Of a stretch of 35,629 bases of DNA, positions 8,477-16,520 are shown piece after piece (the first letter of the stretch is position 1; each line of letters opens with the position of its first letter). This stretch comes from an uncultured Collinsella sp. (GTDB taxonomy: Bacteria; Actinomycetota; Coriobacteriia; Coriobacteriales; Coriobacteriaceae): NCBI GenBank assembly GCA_900550415.1, contig URSO01000015.1:1-35629 (forward strand), read 5' to 3'. A program made the translations under genes and the position numbers. The notes under the pieces are model-generated. The model ran no database searches, was not told where the DNA came from, and worked only from the letters and a program-made list of their open reading frames with translations.

Positions 8477-10474
8477 ATGGCAAAAAACACCGCAAACTAT
8501 GGTAACGACAGTATCCGCCAGCTCAAGGACGAGGAGCGCGTACGCCTGCGCCCCGCCGTCATCTTTGGCTCGGACGGACTCGACGGTTGCGCGCATGCCG
8601 CCTTCGAGATCCTGTCCAACGCCGTTGACGAGGCGCGCCAGGGCTACGGCAAGCTCATCACCCTCACCGCCTTTCGCGATGGCTCTATTCAGGTAGAGGA
8701 CAATGGCCGTGGCTGCCCGCTCGACTGGAACCCTTCCGAGAAGCGCTTTAACTGGGAGCTCGTCTTCTGCGAGCTCTACGCCGGCGGCAAGTACAACAAC
8801 AACCAGGGCGGCGACTACGACTTCTCGCTCGGCACCAACGGCCTGGGCTCGTGCGCGACCCAGTACGCCTCCGAGTACATGGACGTCACGGTTTGGCGCG
8901 ACGGCAACAAGTACTCTCTGCACTTTAAGAAGGGCAAGGTCGTCGGCGCCAAAAAGAAGGCACTCGAGATTGAGCCCAGCGACGAGAACCGCACCGGCAC
9001 CACCATCAAGTGGCGCCCCGATCTTGAGGTCTTTACCTCCATCAGCATTCCCCACGACTGGTATCGCGAGACCATGCGCCGCCAGGCCGTGGTCAACGCC
9101 AACGTAACCTTCCGCCTGCGCATCGAAGGCGACGATGGCGAGTTCTGCGAAGAGGATTTTTGCTACCCCAAGGGTATCGAGGACTACGTGCTCGAGAAGG
9201 TCGGTACCGACTACCTTACCGAACCCTTCTTTATCGAGGCCGACCGCCGCGGTCGCGATCGCGAGGACCTGCCCGACTACAACGTAAAGATCACCGCGTG
9301 CATGTGCTTCTCGCGCACCTTCATGATGCAGGAGTATTACCACAACTCATCGTGGCTCGAGAACGGCGGCTCGCCCGAGAAGGCCGCGCGCAGCGCTCTG
9401 ACCAGCGCCATCGATTCCTATATTAAGCAACAGGGCAAGTACAACAAAAACGAGACCGGCATTAAGTGGCAAGACGTCCAGGACTGCCTGGTACTGGTGA
9501 CCAACTGCTTCTCCACCCAGACGTCCTACGAAAACCAGACCAAGAAGGCTATCAATAACCGCTTTATCCAGCAGGCCATGACCGCCTTCTTTAAGGAGCG
9601 CCTCTCGACCTACTTGATCGAGAACAAAGACGCTGCCAACAAGATCGTGGAGCAGGTGCTCATCAACAAGCGCTCGCGTGAGAACGCCGAAAAGACTCGC
9701 CAGAGCATTAAGACCAACCTGCAGCAGAAGACCGACATGGCCAACCGCGTGCAGAAGTTCATCGACTGCCGCTCCAAGGACAAAAACCGTCGCGAGATCT
9801 ACATCGTAGAGGGCGACTCGGCAGCAGGCGCCATTCGCACCTCGCGCGATGCCGAGTTCCAAGGCGTTATGCCCGTCCGAGGCAAGATCCTCAACTGCCT
9901 GAAGGAGGACTACCCGCGCATCTTTAAGTCCGACATCATCATGGACCTCATGCGCGTACTGGGCTGCGGCGTAGAGATCAAGGACAAGCGCATCAAGAAC
10001 CTCGGTGCCTTTGACCTGGACAACCTCAACTGGAACAAAGTCATCATCTGTACGGACGCCGACGTCGACGGCTATCACATTCGCACGCTCGTGCTCACCA
10101 TGCTCTACCGTCTGGTGCCCACACTTATCGACGAAGGCTACGTGTATATCGCCGAGTCGCCGCTCTACGAGATCAACTGCAAAGAGAAGACCTACTTTGC
10201 CTACACCGAGCTCGAGAAGAACGGCATCCTCAAGGAGATCGGCGACCAGAAGTGCTCCATCAACCGCTCCAAGGGTCTTGGTGAGAACGACCCGGACATG
10301 ATGTGGCTCACCACCATGAACCCCGAGACGCGCCGCCTGATCAAGGTGGAACCCGAGGACGTCGCCAAGATGGAGACCATGTTCAACCTGCTGCTGGGCA
10401 ACGACGAGGCCGGCCGCAAGCGCCATATCGCCGAGCACGGCAAGGAGTATCTCGACCAGCTGGACCTGCAGTAA
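8477..10474 (+). CDS. parE: Type II topoisomerase ATPase subunit (ParE/GyrB-like)
   Basis: ATP-hydrolysing subunit of a type II topoisomerase, 665 residues. The GHKL ATPase site shows E44-xxx-N48-xx-D51 in FEILSNAVDEA, EDNGRG (74-79) and TNGLGSCATQ. The toprim domain shows EGDSA (from E445) and DADVD (527-531), the metal-binding acidic set. It is diverged from standard GyrB (for example GCP after DNGRG) and resembles the extra ParE-like proteins of Firmicutes and Coriobacteria. The ATG at 8477 is chosen because the protein opens like its relatives. The AGGAG at 8456-8460 is 16 bases away, a long spacing, and GAGAG at 8466 is closer. The ParC-like partner follows after 78 bases. Whether the pair acts as topoisomerase IV or as a special gyrase cannot be decided from sequence alone. 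Confidence 0.9.
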   Translation: MAKNTANYGNDSIRQLKDEERVRLRPAVIFGSDGLDGCAHAAFEILSNAVDEARQGYGKLITLTAFRDGSIQVEDNGRGCPLDWNPSEKRFNWELVFCELYAGGKYNNNQGGDYDFSLGTNGLGSCATQYASEYMDVTVWRDGNKYSLHFKKGKVVGAKKKALEIEPSDENRTGTTIKWRPDLEVFTSISIPHDWYRETMRRQAVVNANVTFRLRIEGDDGEFCEEDFCYPKGIEDYVLEKVGTDYLTEPFFIEADRRGRDREDLPDYNVKITACMCFSRTFMMQEYYHNSSWLENGGSPEKAARSALTSAIDSYIKQQGKYNKNETGIKWQDVQDCLVLVTNCFSTQTSYENQTKKAINNRFIQQAMTAFFKERLSTYLIENKDAANKIVEQVLINKRSRENAEKTRQSIKTNLQQKTDMANRVQKFIDCRSKDKNRREIYIVEGDSAAGAIRTSRDAEFQGVMPVRGKILNCLKEDYPRIFKSDIIMDLMRVLGCGVEIKDKRIKNLGAFDLDNLNWNKVIICTDADVDGYHIRTLVLTMLYRLVPTLIDEGYVYIAESPLYEINCKEKTYFAYTELEKNGILKEIGDQKCSINRSKGLGENDPDMMWLTTMNPETRRLIKVEPEDVAKMETMFNLLLGNDEAGRKRHIAEHGKEYLDQLDLQ

Positions 10475-10552
10475 GGGCTGGCGACCGCCGTTGCGCGGCC
10501 CCGACCGCATCAAGATAACGAACCCTCCCCCAGGAAGCATCAAGAGGAAAAC

Positions 10553-12793
10553 GTGGCTAAGAAGAAAACCAACACCCAGAGCAAGAAGAAGCAGGTCAAC
10601 ACCGATAACGTCATCGGCCTGCACTCGGAGGTCACGGCGCAGCCCATCACGGAGACGCTCGAGACCAACTACATGCCGTACGCCATGAGCACCAACGTCT
10701 CTCGTGCCTTCCCCGAGATCGATGGCTTCAAGCCCTCGCACCGCAAGCTGCTCTACACCATGTACAAGATGGGCCTGCTCAAGGGCGAGCGCCAGAAGAG
10801 CGCCAACATCGTGGGCCAGACCATGAAGCTCAACCCACACGGCGACGCCGCCATCTACGAGACGATGGTGCGCCTGGCCACGGGCAACGAGGCGCTGCTT
10901 GCTCCTTTCGTGGAGTCGAAGGGCAACTTTGGCAAGTACTATTCGGGCGACCTGAGCTACGCCGCCTCGCGTTATACCGAGGCCAAGCTCTCCCCCATCA
11001 GCGCCGAGATCTTCAAAGACATCGACAAGGACCCGGTCGACTTCGTTGACAGCTACGACGGTGCCATGAAGGAGCCGCGTCTGCTGCCCACCACGTTCCC
11101 CAACATCCTCGTCTCGGCCAACAAGGGCATCGGCGTCGCCATGGCGTCCGATATCTGCGGCTTCAACCTCAACGAGGTCTGTACCGCCACCATGCATTAC
11201 CTGCAGGATCCCGACTGCGACCTGCTCGAGTACATGCCCATGCCCGACTTCTCGACCGGCGGCGAAATTATCTACCGCCGCGAGGAGATGGAGAAGATCG
11301 TCGAGACCGGCCTTGGCAGCTTCCAGATCCGTTCCCGCTGGCGCTGGATTCCCGAAGAGCGCATCATCGAGGTCTACGAGATCCCCTACACCACCAAGAC
11401 CGATGTCATCATCGAGCGCATCGTCAAGCTCTCCAAAGAAGGCAAGGTCAAAGAGATCGCCGACATCCGCGACGAGACCGACCTTTCGGGTCTGCGCATC
11501 GCCATCGACCTTAAGCGCGGTGTCGACCCCGATAAGCTCATGGCCAAACTCTATCGCTCAACCACGCTGCAGGATTCGTTCTCGTGCAACTTCAACGTGC
11601 TGGTCGATGGTTACCCTCGCGTTATGGGCGTGCGCCAGATCTTGCACGAGTGGGTCAAGTGGCGTATTGAGTCCACGCGTCGCCGCATTAACTTTGACCT
11701 GGGCAAAAAGTCCGAGCGCCTGCACCTGCTGCACGGCCTTGAGGCAATTCTGCTCGACATCGACAAGGCTATCGCCATCATCCGCGGCACTAAGCTCGAG
11801 GCAGAGGTTGTACCCAACCTTATGAAGGGTTTCGACATCGACGAGACCCAGGCCGAGTTTGTCGCCGAGCTCAAGCTCCGCAACATCAACGAGGAATACA
11901 TCCTCAACCGCACCAAGGACATTGCCAAGCTCGAGGGCGAGATCGCCGAGCTCGAGGAGATCCTTTCGAGCGAGGACAACATCAAGAAGGTCATCAGCGA
12001 CGAGCTGGCCGCGGTCAACAAAAAGTACGTGATGCCGCGCCGCACGGGCAGGATCGAGCCCCATGAGGTTATCGAGGTAAGCTTGGAGCCCGAGGTCGAG
12101 GAGTACCCGGTCACCATCATGCTCTCGCGCGATGGCTACCTTAAGAAGATGACGGACCGCGTGCTCAAGAAGGCGACCACGCTCAAGTACAAGGACGGCG
12201 ACAAGCCCTTTATCGAGTTCCCGTCCTCCAACACGCACGAGCTGCTGGTCTTTACCAATAAGAGCCAGGTGTACAAGTGCAAGGTCGCGGCGTTTGAGGA
12301 TACCAAGTCGGCCCAGCTGGGCTCGTACCTTCCGACCGATCTCGAGATGGAACCCGACGAGAGCGTCATCTGGGTCATCGACCCCGAGGACTACAAGGCC
12401 GACGTGCTGTTCGTCTTTGAGAACGGCCGCGTGGTGCGTGTCGCGCTTTCTGGATACGTTACCAAGACCAACCGCAAGCGCCTTAAGAACGCCATCTACG
12501 GCGGCAGCAAGCTGCTGTATGCGCAGGTGCTCAAGGAGGACCGCGACCTCGCGCTGGTCTCGAGCGACTACCGCCTGATGAACTTCAACACGTCGCTGCT
12601 CAAGACCAAGACGACCACCAACACGCAGGGCGTCCAGGCCTTCACGGCCAAGAAGGGCCGCTCGGTCACCACCGTCGGCACGACCGAGGAGATTCTTGGC
12701 GCCGGCGTCTCGGCTGAGAAGTTCACCGCGCAGAGCCTGCCTTCTGCCGGTGCCCTCATGAAGGAAAACGACATGCCGAGTCTGTTTGACTAG
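10553..12793 (+). CDS. parC: Type II topoisomerase cleavage subunit (ParC/GyrA-like)
   Basis: DNA-breaking subunit, 746 residues, GTG start with AGAGGAAA six bases upstream. The winged-helix core includes the catalytic tyrosine in ASRYTEAK (Y141), and the quinolone pocket reads NPHGDAAIYE. Ala99 stands where E. coli GyrA has Ser83, and Glu103 stands where it has Asp87. A coiled-coil stretch (about 430-480, NINEEYILNRTKDIAKLEGE) and a beta-pinwheel-like C-terminal domain (about 500-735) follow. There is no GyrA-box, so it more probably decatenates than supercoils. It is cotranscribed with the ParE-like gene upstream. The N-terminal 20 residues are a basic, Lys/Gln-rich extension. Confidence 0.9.
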   Translation: MAKKKTNTQSKKKQVNTDNVIGLHSEVTAQPITETLETNYMPYAMSTNVSRAFPEIDGFKPSHRKLLYTMYKMGLLKGERQKSANIVGQTMKLNPHGDAAIYETMVRLATGNEALLAPFVESKGNFGKYYSGDLSYAASRYTEAKLSPISAEIFKDIDKDPVDFVDSYDGAMKEPRLLPTTFPNILVSANKGIGVAMASDICGFNLNEVCTATMHYLQDPDCDLLEYMPMPDFSTGGEIIYRREEMEKIVETGLGSFQIRSRWRWIPEERIIEVYEIPYTTKTDVIIERIVKLSKEGKVKEIADIRDETDLSGLRIAIDLKRGVDPDKLMAKLYRSTTLQDSFSCNFNVLVDGYPRVMGVRQILHEWVKWRIESTRRRINFDLGKKSERLHLLHGLEAILLDIDKAIAIIRGTKLEAEVVPNLMKGFDIDETQAEFVAELKLRNINEEYILNRTKDIAKLEGEIAELEEILSSEDNIKKVISDELAAVNKKYVMPRRTGRIEPHEVIEVSLEPEVEEYPVTIMLSRDGYLKKMTDRVLKKATTLKYKDGDKPFIEFPSSNTHELLVFTNKSQVYKCKVAAFEDTKSAQLGSYLPTDLEMEPDESVIWVIDPEDYKADVLFVFENGRVVRVALSGYVTKTNRKRLKNAIYGGSKLLYAQVLKEDRDLALVSSDYRLMNFNTSLLKTKTTTNTQGVQAFTAKKGRSVTTVGTTEEILGAGVSAEKFTAQSLPSAGALMKENDMPSLFD

Positions 12794-12830
12794 GACGATC
12801 GGCTGAAACCACCATAAGCTCTCAAAACGG

Positions 12831-12870
12831 TGGGGCCCAGAGCACAGTAAATGCCGCGCTCCGGGCCCCA
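12831..12870. terminator. Strong hairpin downstream of the topoisomerase operon
   Basis: TGGGGCCC-a-GAGC pairs with GCTC-c-GGGCCCCA around a 14-base loop. It is placed between the convergent topoisomerase operon and DUF4143 ATPase gene. There is no clean T-tract on either side. Confidence 0.6.
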
Positions 12871-12891
12871 TGCATTACAGCAGCATCATCC

Positions 12892-14181
12892 CTATAGACA
12901 AAATGTCGCATAAAGTGGAACAGACATAAGCCCATCATTCATTCCAAAGGGCTTAGTCGATAGTCTGATAAGGCGCACGCCCGGATGGGTCTTTTTAAGT
13001 GAGGACAGGCTTCGAGATCTTGTGTTCTCCCCCGCCTTGACTTCAATCGCAGACAAGCATCCCTGCTTCTCTACTACAAAGTCGATTTCCGCACGATTAT
13101 CTCGCGCCCAATAATGCAGCGGATAGCCCATGGCTGAAAGCTGTTGGGCAACGTAGTTTTCGGTAAGTGCGCCCATGAATGTGCCGCCGATGCCAGCTAG
13201 AATATCGGCGCGTTGAGCACCGGCCTTGGAGACGAGCAGCCCTGTATCCGCCTGATAGATTTTAAAAGCAGAAGGGTTAACGAAGGCCTCTAAGGGACTT
13301 TCGATCTGCCCGACTAGGCTGCAGCGCGCCACCGTACCCGACAATACAAGCCAATCGAGAGCATCTCCAAAGAGAGACGCATTGCCCCCCGCTCGCACTA
13401 CCTTGTATTGAAATTTACGATTCTCTTTGGCAAGCTGCTGTGGAATGGAATCGAAGCACGCACGCGTCTTTGCGCTCAAGCGTTCATCAGCATATTTATT
13501 GGTATCGGCGGAATATCCGTCGAGAATAATCCGATGTTTTTCGGCCACATCAATGATCGACTGATCATCGATGTACGTTTGGACCGCCTCGGGCATTCCG
13601 CCAACAACAAGATACTGTCGATAGAGCCCAAGCGCCTTTTCATGAAGGCTTGGCGCAAGAGGACCCATTATCTCGAATGATGAGCGTATCTCGTCGACCA
13701 GCTGATCGTGCCCCATCGCCCAGAGAAACTCCTCGAAATCGAGTGGAGTCATCTCAATCAAGTCGGTCTTTCCGACGGGGAACGAATACGACTGATGGTT
13801 AATGGCAACCCCAAGAAGCGACCCGGCAGCCGCAACGTAATACTCGGGAGCATCTTCGCAAAAGTATTTAAGGGAAGTGAGCGCTTCCTCGCATGCCTGG
13901 ATCTCGTCAATGAACAGTAAGGTTTTGCCAGGCACGATACGCTGTCCCGTACGAGCCTCGATCGCACGTACGATCGAATGAGGGTCAAGACCGCCCGAAA
14001 AATCCGCTCGCGCCGACCGGTCGTTCTCAAGATTAACGTAGACAACCGATTCGAAAAGATCCTGGGCGTACGTTCTGAGCAAATAGGTCTTGCCACACTG
14101 GCGCACGCCTTTGACCAGCAAAGGTTTTCTATCAGCTCTGTCTCGCCATTCCCTAAGGAGCTCGTCTGCCTTGCGACGCAT
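12892..14181 (-). CDS. ATPase with C-terminal DUF4143 domain
   Basis: Protein of 429 residues. AAA-type core with Walker A GVRQCGKT (25-32), Walker B LLFIDEIQ (88-95), a sensor-like AAAGSLLGVA (about 115-124) and the family signature FPVGKTDLIEMTPLDFEEFLWA. The C-terminal DUF4143 part carries SLFGDALDWLVLSGTV, KIYQADTGLL, GALTENYVAQQL and the nuclease-like core EIDFVVEKQGCLSAIEVKAG (PD-(D/E)XK pattern, E..D..ExK). The start at 14181 has GGGAAGG seven bases upstream. It is a single-gene unit. The family is common in gut anaerobes, often in multiple copies, with no settled function. This is a second ATPase with a nuclease-like tail in the window, but of a different family from the one at 6942. 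Confidence 0.88.
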   Translation of the reverse strand: MRRKADELLREWRDRADRKPLLVKGVRQCGKTYLLRTYAQDLFESVVYVNLENDRSARADFSGGLDPHSIVRAIEARTGQRIVPGKTLLFIDEIQACEEALTSLKYFCEDAPEYYVAAAGSLLGVAINHQSYSFPVGKTDLIEMTPLDFEEFLWAMGHDQLVDEIRSSFEIMGPLAPSLHEKALGLYRQYLVVGGMPEAVQTYIDDQSIIDVAEKHRIILDGYSADTNKYADERLSAKTRACFDSIPQQLAKENRKFQYKVVRAGGNASLFGDALDWLVLSGTVARCSLVGQIESPLEAFVNPSAFKIYQADTGLLVSKAGAQRADILAGIGGTFMGALTENYVAQQLSAMGYPLHYWARDNRAEIDFVVEKQGCLSAIEVKAGENTRSRSLSSLKKTHPGVRLIRLSTKPFGMNDGLMSVPLYATFCL

Positions 14182-14361
14182 ACGTAACCTTCCCTCATGA
14201 ACTTCTATTTGACAATATTTTAACGCGGATTAATTTGTTTTCAGTTATTTTTCTGCGTTTAAAAATTGTTCTATACGGCACTTGAGGGAATTCGCCCCTA
14301 TCTCTCGGTAAGGACAGCAAGCATTTCCACCAACACCGATTGCCATGCGCTCTTCTTGTCC

Positions 14362-14892
14362 TTAGGCGAGCTTGCGAGCGAGCTCTCGCACCTCTTCCAG
14401 CTTGGGCGATGAGGCCATGCTGTCGCGCTCGGTCATGCCGCTAATGGTGACAATGCCCTGGTCCTCCCACTTGCAGTACGCACAGGCCGACTTGTACATA
14501 GCGATCGCCGCATCATAGACGCCCTCGCTGTGGCTATCGAGCAAAAGGGCCGTCTTGGTGAACGGGAAGCCCGTAGCACCGAAGGCGTACAGGCGGTCGA
14601 TGACAGCCTTCTCCTGTGCGGTGATATCAAACCAGTAGATAGGCGAAGCGAAGACAACCATGTCGGTGTCTTTCAGCGACTCAATCACGTTGGCCATGTC
14701 ATCCTTCTGCACGCAGACGCCCTCATGGGCGAAGCAGTACTGGCATCCCAAGCAGCCGGCGATCTTCTTGCTGGCAACGCGGACGACCTCGACCGTATTG
14801 CCGCCCTCACGCGCGGTCTCGGCAAACGCCTCGACCATGGTATCGGTATTAGCGCCCTTACGCGGGCTGCCGCTCAATACAACGATTTTCAT
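14362..14892 (-). CDS. FMN reductase-like flavoprotein with cysteine cluster
   Basis: Protein of 176 residues with a flavodoxin-like fold of the NADPH-dependent FMN reductase / iron-sulfur flavoprotein superfamily. It shows the phosphate-binding GSPRKGANT (8-16), a cluster C47-xx-C50-xx-C53 and C60 (GCLGCQYCF, GVC), then VQKDDM and ASPIYWF (82-88). The CxxCxxC cluster could hold an Fe-S centre or act in disulfide chemistry. It starts at the ATG at 14892 behind GGGAG. It lies 99 bases downstream of the HxlR gene on the same strand and may be read through from it, which would fit a redox- or electrophile-responsive regulator controlling a reductase. Substrate unknown. Confidence 0.86.
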   Translation of the reverse strand: MKIVVLSGSPRKGANTDTMVEAFAETAREGGNTVEVVRVASKKIAGCLGCQYCFAHEGVCVQKDDMANVIESLKDTDMVVFASPIYWFDITAQEKAVIDRLYAFGATGFPFTKTALLLDSHSEGVYDAAIAMYKSACAYCKWEDQGIVTISGMTERDSMASSPKLEEVRELARKLA

Positions 14893-14955
14893 AAGAATCT
14901 CCCTTCTTCATGCCGCAGGCGCACGATGATTCGGGACAGGTTTTCGTTAGCACCC

Positions 14956-14997
14956 TCGTAGCGGTTCTCCGCCCCCCAAGCGATGTGTCCGCTACGA
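14956..14997 (-). other. Inverted repeat beginning at the HxlR stop codon
   Basis: TCGTAGCGG (minus strand 14997-14989) and CCGCTACGA (14964-14956) form a perfect 9-bp stem with a 24-base loop. The HxlR stop codon TAG is inside the first arm. There is no T-tract, so it may be a partial terminator, an mRNA-processing structure between the HxlR and flavoprotein genes, or a protein-binding site. Confidence 0.4.
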
Positions 14998-15318
14998 AAC
15001 AATTGTCTTGTAATAAGCGCCGAAGTCTGCCAGCGAGTCCATGATGGGCATCATCTGGCGGCCGAGCTCGGTAAGGCCATACTCAACGCGGGGAGGATTC
15101 TCGCCATAGTCATGGCGAAAGACCAGCCCATCATCCTCCATCTGCCGCAGGCTGTCGGTAAGCACCTTCTGAGAGATCCCCTCCAGGTTGCGGCGCAACT
15201 CGTTGAAACGCCAAGGGCGTACGCGTAAGTTACGAATAATGAGCAGTTTCCACTTGCCGCCAATGAGCGCTACCGCCGTTGCGACCGGACACTCCGGAAG
15301 CTCCTCTTTCGCCATCAT
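14992..15318 (-). CDS. HxlR-family winged-helix regulator with N-terminal cysteine
   Basis: Transcription factor of 108 residues. ATAVALIGGKWKLLIIRNL, FNELRRNLEGISQKVLTDSLRQMEDDGLV and PPRVEYGLTELG are the standard HxlR signature. A lone cysteine at position 10 (PECPV) sits where the redox-sensing cysteine of Bacillus YodB/HypR-type members is found, so it may sense thiol stress. I chose the ATG at 15318 because AAGGAGG lies 11 bases upstream; the ATG at 15315 is equally possible and the open frame extends farther without support. It is divergent from the small cupin gene at 15470 and upstream of the flavoprotein gene, both plausible targets. Confidence 0.88.
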   Translation of the reverse strand: MMAKEELPECPVATAVALIGGKWKLLIIRNLRVRPWRFNELRRNLEGISQKVLTDSLRQMEDDGLVFRHDYGENPPRVEYGLTELGRQMMPIMDSLADFGAYYKTIVS

Positions 15319-15370
15319 GGGAGACCCAACCTCCTTGACCATACCGGTTTCACAAAAAAGCACGCAGTTA

Positions 15371-15419
15371 CAAATATGTGCGTACTCGTATTTGCATGCG
15401 CTTTCGCGTTGAATATATC
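15371..15419 (+). promoter_or_regulatory. Candidate HxlR operator overlapping the cupin promoter
   Basis: CAAATA (15371-15376) and TATTTG (15389-15394) form an inverted repeat with a 12-base spacer in the divergent HxlR/cupin gap. TTGCAT at 15392-15397 and TATATC at 15414-15419, 16 bases apart, look like the cupin promoter, and the -35 overlaps the right arm of the repeat. Binding there would block the promoter. Confidence 0.5.
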
Positions 15420-15469
15420 TCACGCAGGAGATGCCTGCAAGGTAAATCAACCCCAAGAGAGGAACCATT

Positions 15470-15823
15470 ATGGCTAATTATGCAAAGACCCACATCGGCA
15501 ATGAGAGCCGCGTTGAGCTGCACGAGGTACTCGGGCTTACCGGGGCAGAGGTGAGTATCAACAGTCTTCCCGCCGGCGCTGGCGTTCCGTTCGTCCATGC
15601 ACACAAGGAAAACGAGGAGATCTATGGCGTGCTCGAGGGCGCAGGCTCGGTCACGATCGACGGTGAGGATATCGAGCTTGCGGCCGGCGACTGGCTGCGC
15701 ATTTCCCCCGCTGCGCATCGTCAGTTCCGCGCCGCGTCCGACTCGGGGATCACATACGTCTGCATTCAGGTCAAGCAGGGATCCCTCGACGCCTTCACGG
15801 CCGACGACGCTATCATGTTCTAA
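15470..15823 (+). CDS. Small cupin-domain protein
   Basis: Single-domain cupin of 117 residues. The metal-binding pattern is present: H43 and H45 in PFVHAHKENEEIYGVLEGAG with a glutamate at 49 or 50, and a second motif with H83 in GDWLRISPAAHRQF. Cupins of this size bind a metal and a small ligand; the substrate cannot be told. The ATG at 15470 follows AGAGGAA. It is divergent from the HxlR regulator, a common arrangement for stress-induced quinone or aldehyde defence genes, so HxlR control is likely. The stop codon overlaps the TetR stop codon on the other strand by four bases (CTAA), so the two genes abut tail to tail. Confidence 0.85.
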   Translation: MANYAKTHIGNESRVELHEVLGLTGAEVSINSLPAGAGVPFVHAHKENEEIYGVLEGAGSVTIDGEDIELAAGDWLRISPAAHRQFRAASDSGITYVCIQVKQGSLDAFTADDAIMF

Positions 15824-16377
15824 TTCGCGATTAATCCGCAAGGGGCCGATACCGCCCGCATACCTCCTTCGGAATAGGCACTGAGCAGCTCCTGGGCGTG
15901 GGCGAACTCGGGCCCTCGCCTCCAACCAAGTAGGCGGTTGACCGCGAGATTTCCCTGGACGTTGTGGACGAAGAGCAGATAGGCGTCCTCGCGCGAAAGC
16001 CCAGTCTCCTCCATGATCGAGGGAACCATCTGCTCGGCGCCGCGCTCGACGACGCGCTGTGCCACCCGGGCGTACGCGTCGTCATCCGAGTAGAGCAGAT
16101 AATAGTCATCGTTTGCCGGCGGACGCTGGCAGAGGGCATCCGCCTCCGATCCCTCGAGCGGGGGCACCGCCGCCAAGGCCTCGTCAATAAGTGCGTCGAG
16201 CAGCGCGAACTTGTCATCGTAGTGCAGATAAAACGTGCCGCGGTTGATATCGGCGCGGCGGCAGATATCCGCTACCGTCATCTTCGCGAAGCCGACCTCG
16301 GCCAGCAGCGCGAAGAACGCCTCCCGTATGACCGAGAGCGTATAGCGTCGGCGACGATCGATCTTCCCCACTTCCAT
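15820..16377 (-). CDS. TetR-family repressor, copy 1
   Basis: Regulator of 185 residues. The N-terminal helix-turn-helix is typical (LSVIREAFFALLAEVGFAKM, TVADICRRADINRGTFYLHY, DKFALLDALID). The ligand domain carries the sequence LYSDDDAYARVAQRVVERGAEQ and ends in LLGWRRGPEFAHAQELLSAYSEGG, which looks like the TetR_C group of AcrR-like proteins. The ATG at 16377 has GGAGGGG close upstream. It is divergent from the three SIR2 genes and shares with them a gap containing the palindrome at 16482-16499, so it probably represses that operon and itself. A closely similar second copy lies at 19108-19668 with the same divergent layout. Confidence 0.9.
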   Translation of the reverse strand: MEVGKIDRRRRYTLSVIREAFFALLAEVGFAKMTVADICRRADINRGTFYLHYDDKFALLDALIDEALAAVPPLEGSEADALCQRPPANDDYYLLYSDDDAYARVAQRVVERGAEQMVPSIMEETGLSREDAYLLFVHNVQGNLAVNRLLGWRRGPEFAHAQELLSAYSEGGMRAVSAPCGLIAN

Positions 16378-16421
16378 GGCCCCTCCAATTGCAGCGCTCA
16401 ACAATATCCAGCAGCCGCTCG

Positions 16422-16499
16422 TTTATCGACAGCAGCCCGAAGCTGTTCATTGCTCTGATGCAAATCAACATTGATACTTTTTATAGACACCTGTTCATT
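16422..16499. promoter_or_regulatory. TetR operator region, copy 1
   Basis: TATAGACA-CC-TGTTCATT at 16482-16499 is an inverted repeat that is almost perfect in the second copy of the module (TATAGACA-CC-TGTTTATA at 19774-19791). A related half-site, TTTATCGACA, lies at 16422-16431 and is also kept in copy 2. TTGATA at 16471-16476 may be the -35 of the SIR2 operon, with the palindrome covering the spacer and -10. Conservation between the two copies in an otherwise drifting gap supports a functional operator. Confidence 0.6.
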
Positions 16500-16520
16500 G
16501 TAGTTGAAAGAGAGTATCAA

